A DNA stretch of 64,000 nucleotides from Rhyacophila brunnea (GCA_022495005.1 JAGYXB010001997.1:682001-746000); one strand, 5' to 3'; positions 32,558-45,390 are shown, counted from the stretch's first letter. Made by a program: numbers and translations. Notes: generated from the sequence alone by a model not told the origin.

Positions 32558-33542
32558 ACCTTTTGAAAATTGGCCATCAAGTTTCAGTTAAATTTCCTTC
32601 AGGCGGATGTTTTTTTACTAGTTACAGTGATGCAGCATTATTTACTGCCCAGAATAATAAAACACCATGTGTTTCAGCAATCATCCGCCAGTGTATGTGT
32701 GTATGTTGAATTAACATGACACAGGGTACTACGGCGGGCAATGTCTTGGCTTCCAAGCCCGTAGCAATCGTAACCAAATATTATTAGGTACGTGCAATAA
32801 TGTAAAGCTTTCGCTACGAACTATCTACGCTGCCTCTACGCCCAAATAGCCGACGGTCATCCACAATATATATTTGTTTTAATATATTGCTTTGAGAAAC
32901 GGAGATATCTCTTGATTTTGGAATACGGTTCTAAATTCCAAAGTAACTTTGTAAGGGTGTTTGAATTTAAGTTTTGCGAGGTATACAGGTAATGGCTGTT
33001 CAACAAAATTCAAATTGTTTGACCTTTGATAATGTAGCTATATAATATTTATAAATTTAGTTAAGTGCTGTTGTTATAATCAAACTAACTATATACCTAA
33101 CTAATTTCAGAAAGTATCACAGTAGTATGGGAATTGTACCAATTATTATGGGAAAGGATACTCGAGTTTCTGGATAAGTACGCAGTGTCATTCAGCAATG
33201 GGTTCATAAAACGCTTGCTTTTAGGTGACTAGCATATTTCTATGGTATTGTTATAAGAAATGGTGACATAAAGTATTTTTTTATCTACTGTGTTTAAAAA
33301 AAGACACGTTGAGCACATAACAAATTATGAATTCAAGACGTTCACAACAAAAAAGTACAGGTAAATAAACTTAGAGAAAAAAAACAAAGCAAAAAATTAT
33401 TTTATAGAAAAGAAATAAAATAAAAAAACAACAATAATTCAAAACAAAGTATAAATGAAACAATAAAATAGAATTTTAAAAACAAAAGACACCTATGATT
33501 ATAATAGTATGTACCTAAGCACCATGTAATAATATAAATAAA
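32558..33542. other. No gene seen
   Basis: AT-rich, with a mixed patch at 32620-32770 that matches nothing I know. Confidence 0.5.
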
Positions 33543-33954
33543 ATAATTACAAGATAAAAATAACTTTTTATTTACCACGTTTTTAAATTTTCTGTTGAAT
33601 CATATAAACTTGACAATTCTTGAAATATCATTTTGATTTCCATAATAACGCACGTATATATTAATAATTTAGTTGCTGCCCCCCCCCCCCTTAGCAACCA
33701 ATAACAGTGGATTGGATTACGGATTTCTTCCGAAATAACTTTTCATACAAAAAAGAATTAACTGAAAATGAACTTAATTCTACTTAAAGATGGCTAAAAG
33801 TATTAAAAGAATGCATTAGCATCGTGTTCTGATATATTCGAAAAGTTTCAAATGTCTAGCCGGTCGGGAAGTTAGTTAAAAATCGACTGCAAGCTTTGTA
33901 CTGAATAAACAACCACCGAACAAACAAGAATACGAGCTTAGGAAAACGTGGTAA
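33543..33954 (+). mobile_element. CCACGTTTTT MITE family, copy 1
   Basis: Inner ends TTACCACGTTTTT (33572) and its complement-like AAAACGTGGTAA (ending 33954). Shared landmarks with the other copies are TTCTGTTGAATCATATAAAC, CGCACGTATATATT, GATTTCTTCCGAAATAAC and TCAAATGTCTAGC. A C12 run at 33679-33690 is specific to this copy. The left 29 bases (ATTACAAGATAAAAA...) are also shared by copies 2 and 4, so the true left border may be 33543. Confidence 0.75.
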
Positions 33955-35423
33955 TAAATCAATTAATGCGAATTTTAATTTTATTTAAAAATCAATGTTA
34001 GACTTTAAATAAAAATAAGTATATTAAAATTAGAAATTATTAACAAAGTTAATCTGATTAAAATTATCAAACAATATTTTGATTATTATCATAAAATACT
34101 ATGTCTATATATAATAATATGGGGTTTTGTCGAAAAGGTAATTATGCCGTTACTATCTAAAATAAATATTAGAGATTTTTGTATAATTTATAATAAAATT
34201 GTATTTAATCATACAAATTGATATTTCGCAAAACCAAACGTGTGTTTAATTAAAAATCTTTTTTAATATACCGAATCATTTCAAGTAACAATCTTTACAC
34301 GAATGCTCCGAGATTTATTTTCAAGAGACGAATTGAGATTTAAAAAAAAAACATTTCGCATTAGTTCTACGGGACGTGAAAATTTGTCTGATAACATTTT
34401 ACGCCATGCAGAGTCTTAATGCGAAAATGCGAGCCTTAACAAACTTTCATAGTAAAAACTTAATTTTTTTTTACCTCACTGTGACAGATTTTACAAACTT
34501 ACTTCATTGACTTAATGCGCGTACGAATATGGAGCACTTGTTCGATGTAATTTACTTCAAGGGAATACTTAGTACGCAAATGACATATCAAACAAATTTT
34601 CATAAAAGAAATCCTAATATATTAATTTACACCGGCAGTTTTTGCAGATCGCAAATCAAAATAAGTAATAATTAAATAAAGTCTTATTTATAAGCAATGC
34701 AGCTAACATAAAGTATTTTTATATAGTAACCAATTTAACAATACTATAATTCTTTTAGCATAAGTATTATAGGTTGTAATTCAATAAAAATATATGATTA
34801 TCTCTGGAAATCGTTCAAAGTATCTGAATTTATTAGCCAATTTGGTGAATTGTTAATGATGAATGCTATGTACGTTGATGATAATATTTCAAATGCCTGT
34901 CATCATGGGAACAGCAAGAAATATGTCGGGAATACAAGGTGGTATGCAATTCTGTATTCCTAACAGTCCTGCTATCTGACTGACCCCTCTGGACCAAATT
35001 TGCACCCTGCTTGAGTCTCGTGGGGGATGGACGACTCCACTTACCCCCCGTCATCACCCTGGTAAAATTTCCTTGAGGGTTTAAGTCAGTTGGCTAAGAG
35101 TTGTTATTAAGTAGCGGTTTTTGGAATGTTTTTCCATCGAATGGATTCACAAAAATACCACATTAAAATACTTACTTATGTGGCCATTGAAAATATATCA
35201 ACGGGAAAAATATCGGTTGAAATATTTTGATTTAAACGTAAAATGAACAATAATAATAAAACACATCAATTCGATTATTTAAAATAAGAATAATTACACG
35301 ATGTTGCATTACTAATGTAAGTAATTGAAATGTACCGTAAGGGTGAAATATTATTAGTAATACATTTTGATATTTCAAAAATCTTCAATTTCGAAAATTG
35401 TTTTCTATGCAATTAAGGGGGTA
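33955..35423. other. No gene seen; one GC-richer block
   Basis: AT-rich. The block 34895-35065 (CTTGAGTCTCGTGGGGGATG and neighbours) is GC-richer with no readable protein, possibly an old retroelement UTR. Confidence 0.45.
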
Positions 35424-35863
35424 ATAATTACAAGATAAAAAGAACTTTTTATATAGGTAAAATGTTTTTAAATTTTCTGTTGAATCATATAAACTTGACT
35501 TGACTAGCTTAAACGATCAAAAAAATTTGTACTAGATAGAAATAATACTGAAATGTCATATTGATTTCCATAGCAACGCACGTATATATTCATATTAATA
35601 ATTTAGTTGCTAGGACCCATTTAGCAACTTATAATAGTTTTACTTTTTACGGATTTCTTCCGAAATAACTTTTCATACAAAACAGAATTAACTGAAAATT
35701 AAATCAATTCCACTTAAAGATGGCTAAAAGTATTTAAAAAATGCAAAAAATAGCATCGTGTTCTGATATATTCTAAAAGTTTCAAATGTCTAGCTAGTCG
35801 GAGAGTTAGTTAAAAATCGATTGCAAGATTTGTACCGGACAAATAAGAATACAAGCTAAGAAA
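35424..35863 (+). mobile_element. CCACGTTTTT MITE family, copy 2
   Basis: Same orientation and landmarks as copy 1, about 1.9 kb downstream. The ends are decayed (GTAAAATGTTTTT and AAAAATGTTG). It lacks the C run and has TAGGACCCATTTAGCAAC instead. Confidence 0.7.
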
Positions 35864-37575
35864 AATGTTGAAAAAAAATAAATAAAAAATGTAGTTCCCA
35901 TTTTTGAACACTTTAATGACCTGCCAACAAAAATCCTTCAATAATTGTACTTTTATTTCATGAATATATTACTACCTCTACCCTCACGCTTACGGTCTTA
36001 CCCACTCCCCTTCGTTATACGCTTAATTTGTAAATTCCATTATCTGGGAAAGTAAATCAACAATGCACATGATTATCTTCATATTTATTTCGGGAAACCG
36101 TCCATGAGGAATGAACGTTTTGACATGAACAAAAAAGTTAGTTTTTAAGAACGTTGTACAGGGACCCCATGCTTGTAGTACCAGACCATCTCAATATTTT
36201 AATAAGCGTTTTTCATTGGATTATTATCTGTGTACCAAATTTTATTCCATTATAAAATGAGTAAAAAATGTTTATTATTCATATTTGTCATCATTAGTTT
36301 TGAAAACAATAGTTCAGGGCACAGTGTTAAAATCAACAGGTAAGTAGGTATATTATTAAACGGCTAAAGACAATTTTGATATTTAATGCATATTTTTGAA
36401 TATAATAAAATATTGTCAAAAAGTGTTTACTAAAGAAACTATTATTTACATAGATAATATATATTGGATATTTATAATAAAATTGAATGCTGCATAATTA
36501 TTAGCAAAAATGACATAGCTTTAAGCTCACGGTGTTTTATACATTGGTACTTTTTGAGCTTCACCTTTTTAAAAGGCGAAATATGTTTGATAAAATATTA
36601 CAATACTAGAACTTATTTATAACTTGTTTTATAATATCGCTGCCTCAGTACAAAAGTACGCTATTTGACGAAATGTCAGTTTTGACTTATGATTTACAAA
36701 ATATGGAGAATCAGTGGAAGTTTCTGGGTAAGACTGTACCATTTTTGTAGAAATTTATTATACCATAATATTTTGGATACATAATATGTATGACATTGAC
36801 ATGGATATCAAAGGAGTATAATTGTTTTAGTGTAATACTACACTTTATTACATAAATTAATTTAATTTAAATATGAGAGGGAATTTAAGGTTTTTTTTTA
36901 ATATTATTTTAAATAAATTATAATTTTTTTTATAATTTTAGATAAATTGTTAATTTTATTTAGCATAATTACATAATATTAATAATATATAAAAACTTTA
37001 TAAAAATATCTAATTACTAACCTATTGGTATTCAAAAACTTTGACATCCATTTTCTGGGTTTACTCAAATAGTGTAGCCGTGTACTGAGACAGCGATATA
37101 TTTATTTAATTAAATTATTTAACTAAACGTATAGTAAGTAATAAATTACGCCCACAATAAGTTGAGCTTAAGAGCACAATAATCAATAAACAAATTTGGT
37201 ATAATAGCTCTCATGGTAACGTGGGGAAGGGGTGTTATAGTGTAGTGACCATGAGAAAACTTAGCGAGAGGAATGCTATGCAAACATTCGGTCGGACAAC
37301 ATTACCATCCTTGCCCCCTTTTCCACCACACACACATTCACATATCCATTACGTATAAGCTCTTCTCGCCAACGACTCGTCTACAGAAAACAATTTGTTG
37401 TTAATATAAAATTATATATAACGACATTTTCTTGCTGATCAGTATTGATTTAAGGTAATGGAAGATTTTGACATTTGATTTTAAAAATTAAAATCAAAAA
37501 TTATATTTAATTTGGTTAAATGTGATGCCAATGTATGTACTTAATCTTTTTTTCAACAGCAATATTATCATGTTG
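35864..37575. other. No gene seen
   Basis: AT-rich. Mixed patches at 36090-36200 and 37200-37390 (including CGTGGGGAAGGGGTG) have no partner and no convincing frame. Confidence 0.45.
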
Positions 37576-38154
37576 TCATAAGCAGGTGCCCATAGACGGC
37601 AGCATGCACGATGAAATTGCTCGAAGAACAAAACTGGGATGGAGTGCTTTCGGACGTCTGAATAGTATCTTCAAGAGTGACCTACCATTATGTCTTAAGC
37701 GTAGGTGTTCAACCAATATGTGCTACCCGTGCTCACGTATGGCTGCGAGACTCGGACCCTCAATACGAGAGGTGTCAAAAGGCTAAGAGTCACACAGCGA
37801 GGCATGGACAGGTGTATGTTGGGCATCACGCGAAAGGACCGTAAGAGAAACGAATAGGTTAGGAAGCAGACAGGAGTACGCGATGTAATAGACATTGCCA
37901 AACAGCTGAAATGGAGATGGGCGGGGCACATTGCTTGCCGAAAGGACGGCCGCTGGACAAATGCCGTCATCCAGTGGTACCCAAGGGGCACGAAACGGAC
38001 ACAGGGTCGCCCTAAAAGCCGCTGGATTGACGAACTGGTAAAGTTCGGCGGAAATACGTGGCAGTGAACGACACAGGACCGAGAAAATCGGAAGAAGCTT
38101 GGGGAGGCATTAATCCAGCAGTGGATTGACCACGGCTGATGATGATGATGATAA
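37576..38154 (+). pseudogene. RTE-type LINE reverse transcriptase C-terminus, copy 2
   Basis: Starts further upstream than copy 1 (MHDEIARRTKLGWSAFGRLN, then SDLPLCLKRR). Further pieces are RGMDRCMLGITRKDRKR-like, LKWRWAGHIAC and RWTNAVIQWYPRGTKR. It is broken by a frameshift after about 37725, a TAG near 37855 and a TGA near 38066. It ends at the same point as copy 1, in a longer (TGA)n tail (38136-38152). DNA identity to copy 1 is clear but imperfect, so these are separate old insertions. Confidence 0.88.
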
Positions 38155-38424
38155 TGAACATAAAAACTGCATTTCATTTTGGATAAAGATATACCTGTTT
38201 ATAATATAATAATTGCAGGTAACATTATTATTGTTTCCTAAAAGTATTACTAAAAATACAATTGACGTGTATATACTATGTAAACCAAATAATCTAAATA
38301 TTATATAATATACAAATAGTGACTCGATTATTCCACATAAGTAACTATAAATTTAAAAAAAATCCTGGTCGCTATAAACGTAAAGGTACTTTCAGACAAT
38401 AACGGATAATGTAATTCTAAAAAC

Positions 38425-38590
38425 CACCAGTTAACTTCGTCGCAATTATATAGGACATAATATAGCTTAGTATTTAGAGCACATGGGCGCATGTTCGAAT
38501 CCCGCTTTGTGTCATATTTTTATAGTGATAATATATTTCTCTGAGTTGTTTTAAAAGTATGTATGTAGGTACTTTCATTAAAATAAAATA
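38425..38590 (+). repeat. tRNA-like foldback family, plus-strand half
   Basis: AACTTCGTCGCAATTATATA, a tRNA-like block with GTTCGAATCCCGC (38492-38504), GTGTCATATTTTTATAG, then CTCTGAGTTGTTTTAAAAG. The outer terminus is lost. Confidence 0.6.
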
Positions 38591-38639
38591 ATATTTCAAA
38601 TACTTTCCTATAGGTACCAATGGGTTTTAACAAGCTATA

Positions 38640-38830
38640 GTAACATTTATTCTACAAATAATTCAAGATTGAACGTTGCCAAAATAATAATGCAATTAAG
38701 TGAGTTTGAGAATTTTGTCACAACTACATAGGACACATATAGGTTAGCGATCAAAGCACATGTAAGTACACGAATCCTAGCGGGTGTGGGTTGGAATCCT
38801 GCTTTTTTCCCCCTAGTGGTTGTATATTTT
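38640..38830 (+). repeat. tRNA-like foldback family, second plus-strand half
   Basis: TTCTACAAATAATTCAAGAT is a decayed terminus. Then GTCACAACTACATAGGACAC and a degraded tRNA-like block with GGGTTGGAATCCTGC near 38786. It sits directly after the previous copy. Confidence 0.5.
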
Positions 38831-39409
38831 TCATAGGTATTTTCCAAATTAGTAAATAAATATAACTAATAGTTCAATAATTGATGACTGTGACAACTGT
38901 CTTTATATGATACTCTTCCAATTAATCATGTTTGGAACCCTGTGATATGATATGAACAGTAATGAAAATTGGATGAATGATAGAGAAAAAAAAGTACCTA
39001 CATCTACAACTCGATTGATTTTATATAAAATAATTGATATGTAAATTTAGCGACGAATTGTTTGTTGTAGCTTCATCGAAGCCGTACGCATACTCACATA
39101 CATTCACATGCGAATTCTTAAAGGGTGAATGTGTTGTCCCTTTCCTTGGTGGAATGAGACGCTGCGACCCTTGTTAGCATATGGAAATAGTTTTAAATGA
39201 TGAAGATGCTTGCGTTAGGTATTCTCGGCCCGTTTCTATGATAAATTATGCGTACACTATTTGGGATATAATAAAACGTAAGTACATATATATCAGATGA
39301 GAATTACGAATATTACTTACCTACTTTACTCACTATAGTGTATATTTATTTATCTTTGCCTAGTATTATTATGTAACTGAAAAAAAAAATACAAAAAAAA
39401 ATATTTATA
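38831..39409. other. No gene seen
   Basis: AT-rich; a mixed patch at 39060-39190 was not recognised. Confidence 0.5.
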
Positions 39410-39720
39410 GTAATTGAATATACATAATTTGAAAACATCTCATAAAATACGGCACTAGACGGGACTTAAATCTGTATCTGCTGGATTCGCACCAGTATAT
39501 TTTTTTCCAATTAAACTACTTGTATCTTAGTTATTTACGACAATTTTAAATGGTGTTTGTTCAATGCAATGCTTATCGAATTGCGTTATAATCTTGGGTA
39601 TCGGTTTTAGTAGATATACTAAAGCCATGTTAGTATATTCAGTATAATAAAGAATGTTACATTCTGAAATATTGTGTCTTATTCGTTGAATAAAAGAAAT
39701 AGTTTATTAAAATAATAGTA
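39410..39720. repeat. tRNA-like foldback family, nearly full copy
   Basis: Left arm in minus orientation (ACATAATTTGAAAACATCTC, tRNA-like block 39455-39530), spacer (AATGCTTATCGAATTGCG, GTATCGGTTTTAG), then a right end on the plus strand (AATGTTACATTCTGAAATAT, TTATTCGTTGAATAAAAGAA). This copy shows the order arm, spacer, arm. Confidence 0.65.
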
Positions 39721-39739
39721 ATTAACCTCAGCAACGTAG

Positions 39740-39960
39740 ACATTCGAAAAAATATGATGCGGGACAGGACTCAACCTGCATCCATTGGAATCCACCCAAT
39801 GTACTTTATCAATTTAGCTACTTGCGCCAAAACCTAATTACGACGAAATTAACTAATATTCATACAATTGCAGCGTTTTAAAAATGAAAATATTGGCCAT
39901 TGAAGTTTGTGATTTGAATCAAGGTACCAATAAAAGATCGGTTAGGTTAGATTACTAATC
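39740..39960 (-). repeat. tRNA-like foldback family, left arm and spacer
   Basis: tRNA-like block on the minus strand (39757-39830), the complement of TTAATTTCGTCGTAATTAGG, then a spacer with GATTTGAATCAAGGTACC. It follows the previous copy head to tail. Confidence 0.55.
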
Positions 39961-40007
39961 AGCATCAGGATCTCTCTAAATTTTAGTATTAACGTACTTG
40001 CAGTTGA

Positions 40008-40080
40008 TAATTTACACTTTTTCTATTCAATGAATAATAATTATTATCAAGTTTTGAGAATGTAGAATGATTTATGTATG
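40008..40080 (-). repeat. tRNA-like foldback family, terminal fragment
   Basis: TTTCTATTCAATGAATAATA and CAAGTTTTGAGAATGTAG only. Confidence 0.5.
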
Positions 40081-40620
40081 TCCATAAACAATTTTAGATT
40101 TTCAAACCAGTAAATTATTCGTTGTAAAAAAAACAGAAATTTCTATTAAATTTAAAATATCTTAAAGGGAAGAAATTTTAGATTCTTAAACTCGCTCATT
40201 AATTGAAGTGGAAAAAAGAGCAAATATTATTATTATTGCCTGATTTAGTTTGTATTAATTAACATACGGAAAATTAAAGGTATCTCGTATAATTTCGTAA
40301 TGTCAAACATATACGAAAGGGTTGTCCATGTTGAATATAGATAGCTATAAGTAGGTTTTGTAGGCACGACGCATGTTCTGGGACGTGGGACATGGGACAA
40401 GGGTACTAGGCACGGGTCAGTACTGGGTTGACCTTTCAGCGTAGCAGTTATAAATTAATATGTTACGACGGCTTGAAGATTCGTTAAGCGCATACTTGGG
40501 TCTTCTGCTGCCCGGAGTAGCAGTAAAAGGGTCAATATGGAGGGGTGGTTCAATATAGACCGCTCAATATGGATATCATCAGAATCAAATATGCTATCTT
40601 AGATAGCTTTAAATGGGAAT
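40081..40620. other. No gene seen; iterated TCAATATGGA word
   Basis: AT-rich, then a mixed patch 40360-40580. TCAATATRGA occurs three times between 40531 and 40572, just upstream of the TIR element. The same word occurs as complement next to its sister copy at 63.5 kb. Confidence 0.45.
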
Positions 40621-40950
40621 GGGACAACTGGACTCCGGACAATTGGACGCCGCACTGTCGTAGACACGTATACAGAACGTAGACAAGGTATATTAATCAG
40701 TTTCTATCTACTACTTAGTTGTTTTAATTCATTTTACTTTTAATATAATGTATTCTTTATTGCGGATTGAGAATTACCATGCCTAAGGCTTTATATAAAA
40801 TAAAAAACTCTTTTTTCGTTGAAACTTAAACATATGCACTATTAAATCATAATATAATCATTTAAATATAAATAGTTAAATTACCTAACGTCTATTAATT
40901 TTCAAATTCCGTGGTGTCCAGTTGTCCCGGTGCCAAATCGTCCTAGACCC
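40621..40950. mobile_element. GGACAATTGGAC TIR element, copy 1
   Basis: Left end GGGACAACTGGACTCCGGAC plus AATTGGACGCC; right end, as complement, GGCACCGGGACAACTGGACA. The ends are inverted with respect to each other and each holds two iterations of GGAC..TTGGAC. The body is AT-rich. The nearly identical second copy at 63129-63528 differs by a 57-bp internal segment. No coding and no obvious duplication, so the superfamily is unknown. Confidence 0.7.
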
Positions 40951-41494
40951 CTTTAAATATATCTTGAGAATTAATGGCTGGATGAACTATGTGAAAATAA
41001 ATGCTCCCTAATATATTTATTAAATAAAAAACAATATTAGGTATTAATTCATTTTTTTATATTATATTAGACCGGTTTCTTTCGTTTCAGAGGGACATTG
41101 TCAACAAGTAAATAAACGACAATAATACAGATAATTATAATCATTAACATTATGAATCATAATCAAATTATCTTCTAAGAAATCCACTATTAATAAATTA
41201 AACAAATTTACCTAGTTTATCAGAAAACTTTAATAATCGCAGTTAAGTAGGTACCTACTTAAACTCAATAAATTGAATATTAATAATATTATAATGAATA
41301 GTAATTTGGAATTCAATTTTTGCTATTAACTTTAAAATATATTATATAAACATTACATTACTTACATCACCATATTCAATTATAAAAGGATCATAATTAC
41401 TATTAGTATTATCAATCTCCGAGGTGTGCAGGTTGTATTAACAGAATTTAGTTTGTACTAGAAATGAATTTTAAAAAAAGTGTCCAATCTGTTA
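40951..41494. other. No gene seen
   Basis: AT-rich. Confidence 0.5.
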
Positions 41495-41640
41495 CGTTCA
41501 TATTCTGACTCCTCCAAACATACATTGAATAAACAATAAGTAAATCTGTCAGACCCGGGATTCAAACCCGAGACACACGACATTATAAGCCGACACGTTA
41601 GGTACTGGTCGACCATAAATTAGCTGATATATAAGTTTCA
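41495..41640 (-). mobile_element. SINE, Leu/Ser-tRNA-like family, minus strand
   Basis: On the minus strand, a head with a decayed A box (TTATGGTCGACCAGTACC), a perfect B box (GGGTTTGAATCCCGGGTCTG, complement near 41560) and a body with TTTGGAGGAGTCAG. The same CGGGTCTG junction is seen at 58065. Confidence 0.7.
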
Positions 41641-41912
41641 TTACTTCGTAAGGGTTACTTTGCAAACTGTGTTAATTTGTATATTATATTATTGATATTA
41701 TAAATCCTGCTTTTGTGTCTACAATTTAAACTAGCAGACATTTATTTTAACAATAACTTTGTTGTGTACTTAAAGAATAACTCTGTAAATTCCGATATGT
41801 ACGATTCTTTCAATACATCGTCAGATATATTTGATCTGTGCTAAGAAACGTGTTGATTTAGGTGATGAGATATGTATCCTGGCATGGGTACTATAATATT
41901 CGTGTTTGTAGC

Positions 41913-41943
<31 letters not shown>

Positions 41944-42381
41944 GGTATATATTATTATAAAGAATATGATCAAATATATATATGAAAATAATTTTATTAT
42001 ATTGCAGCACATAATTGAACTTCCCTTAAATAGTAGAAGAAAGATATACCTACTAACTTATGTTATTTGGAGGATGTTAGATTTTGTTGGTCTAAAATCA
42101 AGATATGTTACGTTGATAAATGGTTTAGTTATTATTATTATTATTTTCAGGTGGTATTAATCTATTATTCAAATTACTTACAGTAGGAAGTAAATTTTAT
42201 TTACCTTATATAATATATTTGACTTGAATTGGCTATAATGCCTGCGAATACAACTTCTAAATTTGAAAAAAATAAGGAATCTTTTACTTTAATCGGGTCG
42301 TGAAAGAAAAAAATGATACCATCATAATTGTTTGACATATGATTTCAGTGCAGTATGTAATTGCATATCGAGTGATTAGAG
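41641..42381. other. No gene seen; TA microsatellite
   Basis: Very AT-rich, with an uninterrupted TA run at about 41918-41943. Open frames here are AT artefacts. Confidence 0.6.
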
Positions 42382-43085
42382 CACAGGTTCTCAAACTTAT
42401 TTTGACCACCGCCCACTTTGAGTTTTAAAAAAACTCTAGTGCCCCTATATTTTTTAACATACCTTTTTACATTACCATCTGTTGCGTACCTTAAAAACAG
42501 TTGTTTCAAATATAATTTTTTAACATACATTATTATACGGATAGGATAGATAGGGTGTGACTCATATCCTATTTCTGAGATAAAAGAATGTTTCAATGAG
42601 AAGAAATAAAACTCATAATTAATCATATTTAGAAGTATTTTTATCATTAAATGATGGCTTTGAATTTAAAACTTATCTAATGTGAAGGCTGAATCTGATT
42701 TCATCATTTCGACGAGTTTGTTAATATCAGGCTCTAATTCACTTGTATTGTATGAAAAAATATCGGAAATCACAGACAATTTTATTAAGTTAGCTTAACC
42801 ATGCACTACGTACATGAAATATATGTATAATATACATGAAGCTGCATACAAATTATTACATGCGTAAGCAACTCTGTCTATACGGGACTCCAAGCATTCG
42901 AGTAGTAAATCGCATCTCAAGTGGTGTCGTGTCTAGATTCCGTCGGATTTCTATAGCTATTTTTGTCTGCCGTCACCCCTCTAGATTTCCTTAACGCCCA
43001 CCAATTTTCCTAAAGCCTTCTACTACTCCCCTAAAAGCCTCCAGCGTCCACAAGAGGGCGTTATCGCCCACTTTGAGAAAGACTG
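42382..43085. mobile_element. hAT-type element, degenerate, 704 bp
   Basis: Ends CACAGGTTCTCAAACTT and, as complement, CAGTCTTTCTCAAAGTGGG. Flanks are GATTAGAG (42374-42381) and GATTAGAA (43086-43093), an 8-bp duplication with one difference. CAG..TTCTCAAACT-type ends and CCGCCCACTTTG subterminal words are typical of hAT elements. The interior has no intact transposase and no catalytic motif that I can read. Confidence 0.75.
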
Positions 43086-43653
43086 GATTAGAATATTGAA
43101 CAAATAGTGTGTTATTAATTATAATAGCGATAGGGTGCTGTAATCTACACATACACAATCAATAAAAAAATGAAAAAAAAATATGGATGAGGACGAACCA
43201 TCAGCTAAGCGTTGCCGTTTGAGAAATAAACGATTTGAGCGATGACGTACTCGACAAAGTCGGAAGACTACAAAAATCTACCAGGCTAATGCAGCAGCTC
43301 ACGCACAAAATAATAAAGTCTGAAACAGCAGAACAAAGACAGTAAGACCAAAAATACGTGTAAACATCTGAACGTGAGGGAGACAGGGAAAAACGTATGC
43401 GAATGTTGACAGGTGGTACTGCCACGTTATAACATTTGCTAGTTATATAATAAAGCACTAAATGCTGAATATATTATGAAAAATCAAGCTACAGAATAAA
43501 TGTATAAATGCGATATTGCCAATACATTTAAAATGTCCCATGTGCCACGAAAATTCTTGTCTCCGTGAAAAAAAAAGAAAATTAATAGATGAAAAAGAAA
43601 GATGATATGCAGCGTGTCTTTATACAACAGGAAACATTCAAGTACGTACTATT
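43086..43653. other. No gene seen
   Basis: AT-rich. An 85-codon minus frame (43201-43458) has Ser/Cys-rich composition without features. Confidence 0.45.
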
Positions 43654-44097
43654 TTACCACGTTTTTATTAGCTCGTATTCTTGTTTGTCCGGTACAGATA
43701 TTTTCTTGTGCAGTACAATTTTTTTCTGGTTTGTCCAAGATTTTTAACTAATTTCCCGACTAGCTAGACATTTGAATTTTTTAGAATATATCATAACACG
43801 ACGACAATGCATTCTTTTAATACCTTTGGCCATCTTTAAGCAGAATTGAATTCATTTTCAGTTAATTCTGTTTTGTATGTTTCGGAAAAAAATCGTTAAA
43901 AGTTTACTACTCACTATTATTGGTTGCTAAGTGGGTCCTAGCAACCAAATTATTAATATATGCGTGCGTTAATATGGAAATCAATATGAAATATCAAAAT
44001 GACATTTCTGTATTCTATAATATTTATTCAGTATTCCTATCAAGTAAAATATTGTCAAGTTCATATGATTCAACAGAAAATTTAAAAACGAGTTGTA
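43654..44097 (-). mobile_element. CCACGTTTTT MITE family, copy 3, inverted
   Basis: Reverse-complement of copies 1 and 2: TTACCACGTTTTTATTAGC at 43654, then the complements of TCAAATGTCTAGC and of GAAATAAC. It ends near AAAAACGAGTTGT. It carries TAAGTGGGTCCTAGCAACC, as copy 2 does, so it lacks the C run of copy 1. Confidence 0.7.
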
Positions 44098-44454
44098 TGA
44101 AAAATGAAGAGGGGTTTTTCAATCAATAAATTTCAAATCAATATTGATTTTATATTATAGTTTATAGTGCTTATTCATTTAAAGTTATATGTAAATTTCA
44201 ATTTCACCTTTTTGGAATATATTGCATTATTTATTTCGGATATACCTATATGTAGGTGCAAAAATAATAATATTTGACTGCTGCATTATTTGACATAAGT
44301 CAGTTTTTTTATTCTTTTGTTTCTAGGAATACAATATTACCTGCGTTACATTTTTTAGTCGCCTTTGTAATAATTAAAAGATACCTACATACTTTGGGGC
44401 TAAGCAGACCATGTTTGATGCTCGTGTGTTGAAAATAAGGTTAAATTAACTCAC
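44098..44454. other. No gene seen
   Basis: AT-rich; the last ten bases contain the donor of the following exon candidate (minus strand). Confidence 0.4.
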
Positions 44455-44519
44455 CGGAAGTGACGGGAGCGTCGACGTCTGCCGCGACGGAAGACGCTTT
44501 AAAAAGGTTGTGAACTTTG
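44455..44519 (-). CDS. Candidate small internal exon, unrecognised protein
   Basis: On the minus strand, an acceptor-like ACCTTGTGCAG precedes 44519 and a consensus donor (G, then GTGAGTT) follows 44455. The 65-bp insert is CpG- and GC-rich in an AT-rich setting and open in one frame: KVHNLFKASSVAADVDAPVT. I recognise no family. The GC-rich DNA continues to 44600, so this could be part of a larger exon or an old element. The pyrimidine tract is weak. Confidence 0.25.
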
Positions 44520-45390
44520 CTGCACAAGGTAATAATTGGTTCTATTAAGCGCCGCCACCGGAAGTTTGGCGCTGTCGTGCACTAGAAGGATTGATTCCAT
44601 ATTACGCGAGGGATCTCTTTTATTACTTATAGACTTGTTTGCATAGAATAATGTGTATTTTAATTATATTACAAGAGGGGTAATTTATCAAACAGCATAT
44701 TTTAATTTACTGTACGTTAGAGAACGCCACGTGTGTTGTAAATTTTACGAAAATATAAAATGTTAACGTTATAATTATTATACTTTACCGAAGATATTAA
44801 GGTTGTCAATAAATATAGCATATATGTTACACCTAATGAGCAGATATGAACAAAGAAGAAGAATACTCAATCACTGTAGTGTATTGCAGAATCTATAAAG
44901 TAGGGGTGTTTGTCAGTCTATCTTCCTAAACCAATATTGATAAAACTTTCACAACTTAGATAATATACTACATTGCTTGTATTTTTTATTAGCTATACGT
45001 CTTACGTAGAGGTTTCTTACAGATTTTACAGAAATGGATGTTAGCTACTTCCTCAGTATATTATGTCACTTCCTCAGTATTGATATATAATTTTACTCAT
45101 AAATTATACTTACATAAATATAGCCTCAAATCTTGATACACAATCTTTACAATGAAAAATAAATATACACTCTGATATAAATACAGTTTTATGATAATAA
45201 ATTAACAGTGTAGAATGTTAGTCTCCAGAAATTTGTTTATAAACATATATATTTATTATAACACAATATTGGTTATGTTTACAACACGTGCTGTTTACTT
45301 AGTTGTATTGAACGACTAACTAGATGACACTATGCGCATGCACATATACACCTGAGACCGAAATGAATATAATCATAATAATAAATAATG
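44520..45390. other. No gene seen
   Basis: 44520-44600 is still GC-richer (GCGCCGCCACCGG). The remainder is AT-rich. Confidence 0.4.

Noticed and set aside
37695..38177. 160-codon open frame on the minus strand
   Set aside because: Shadow of the second RTE fragment. It is longer only because the sense frame is broken.
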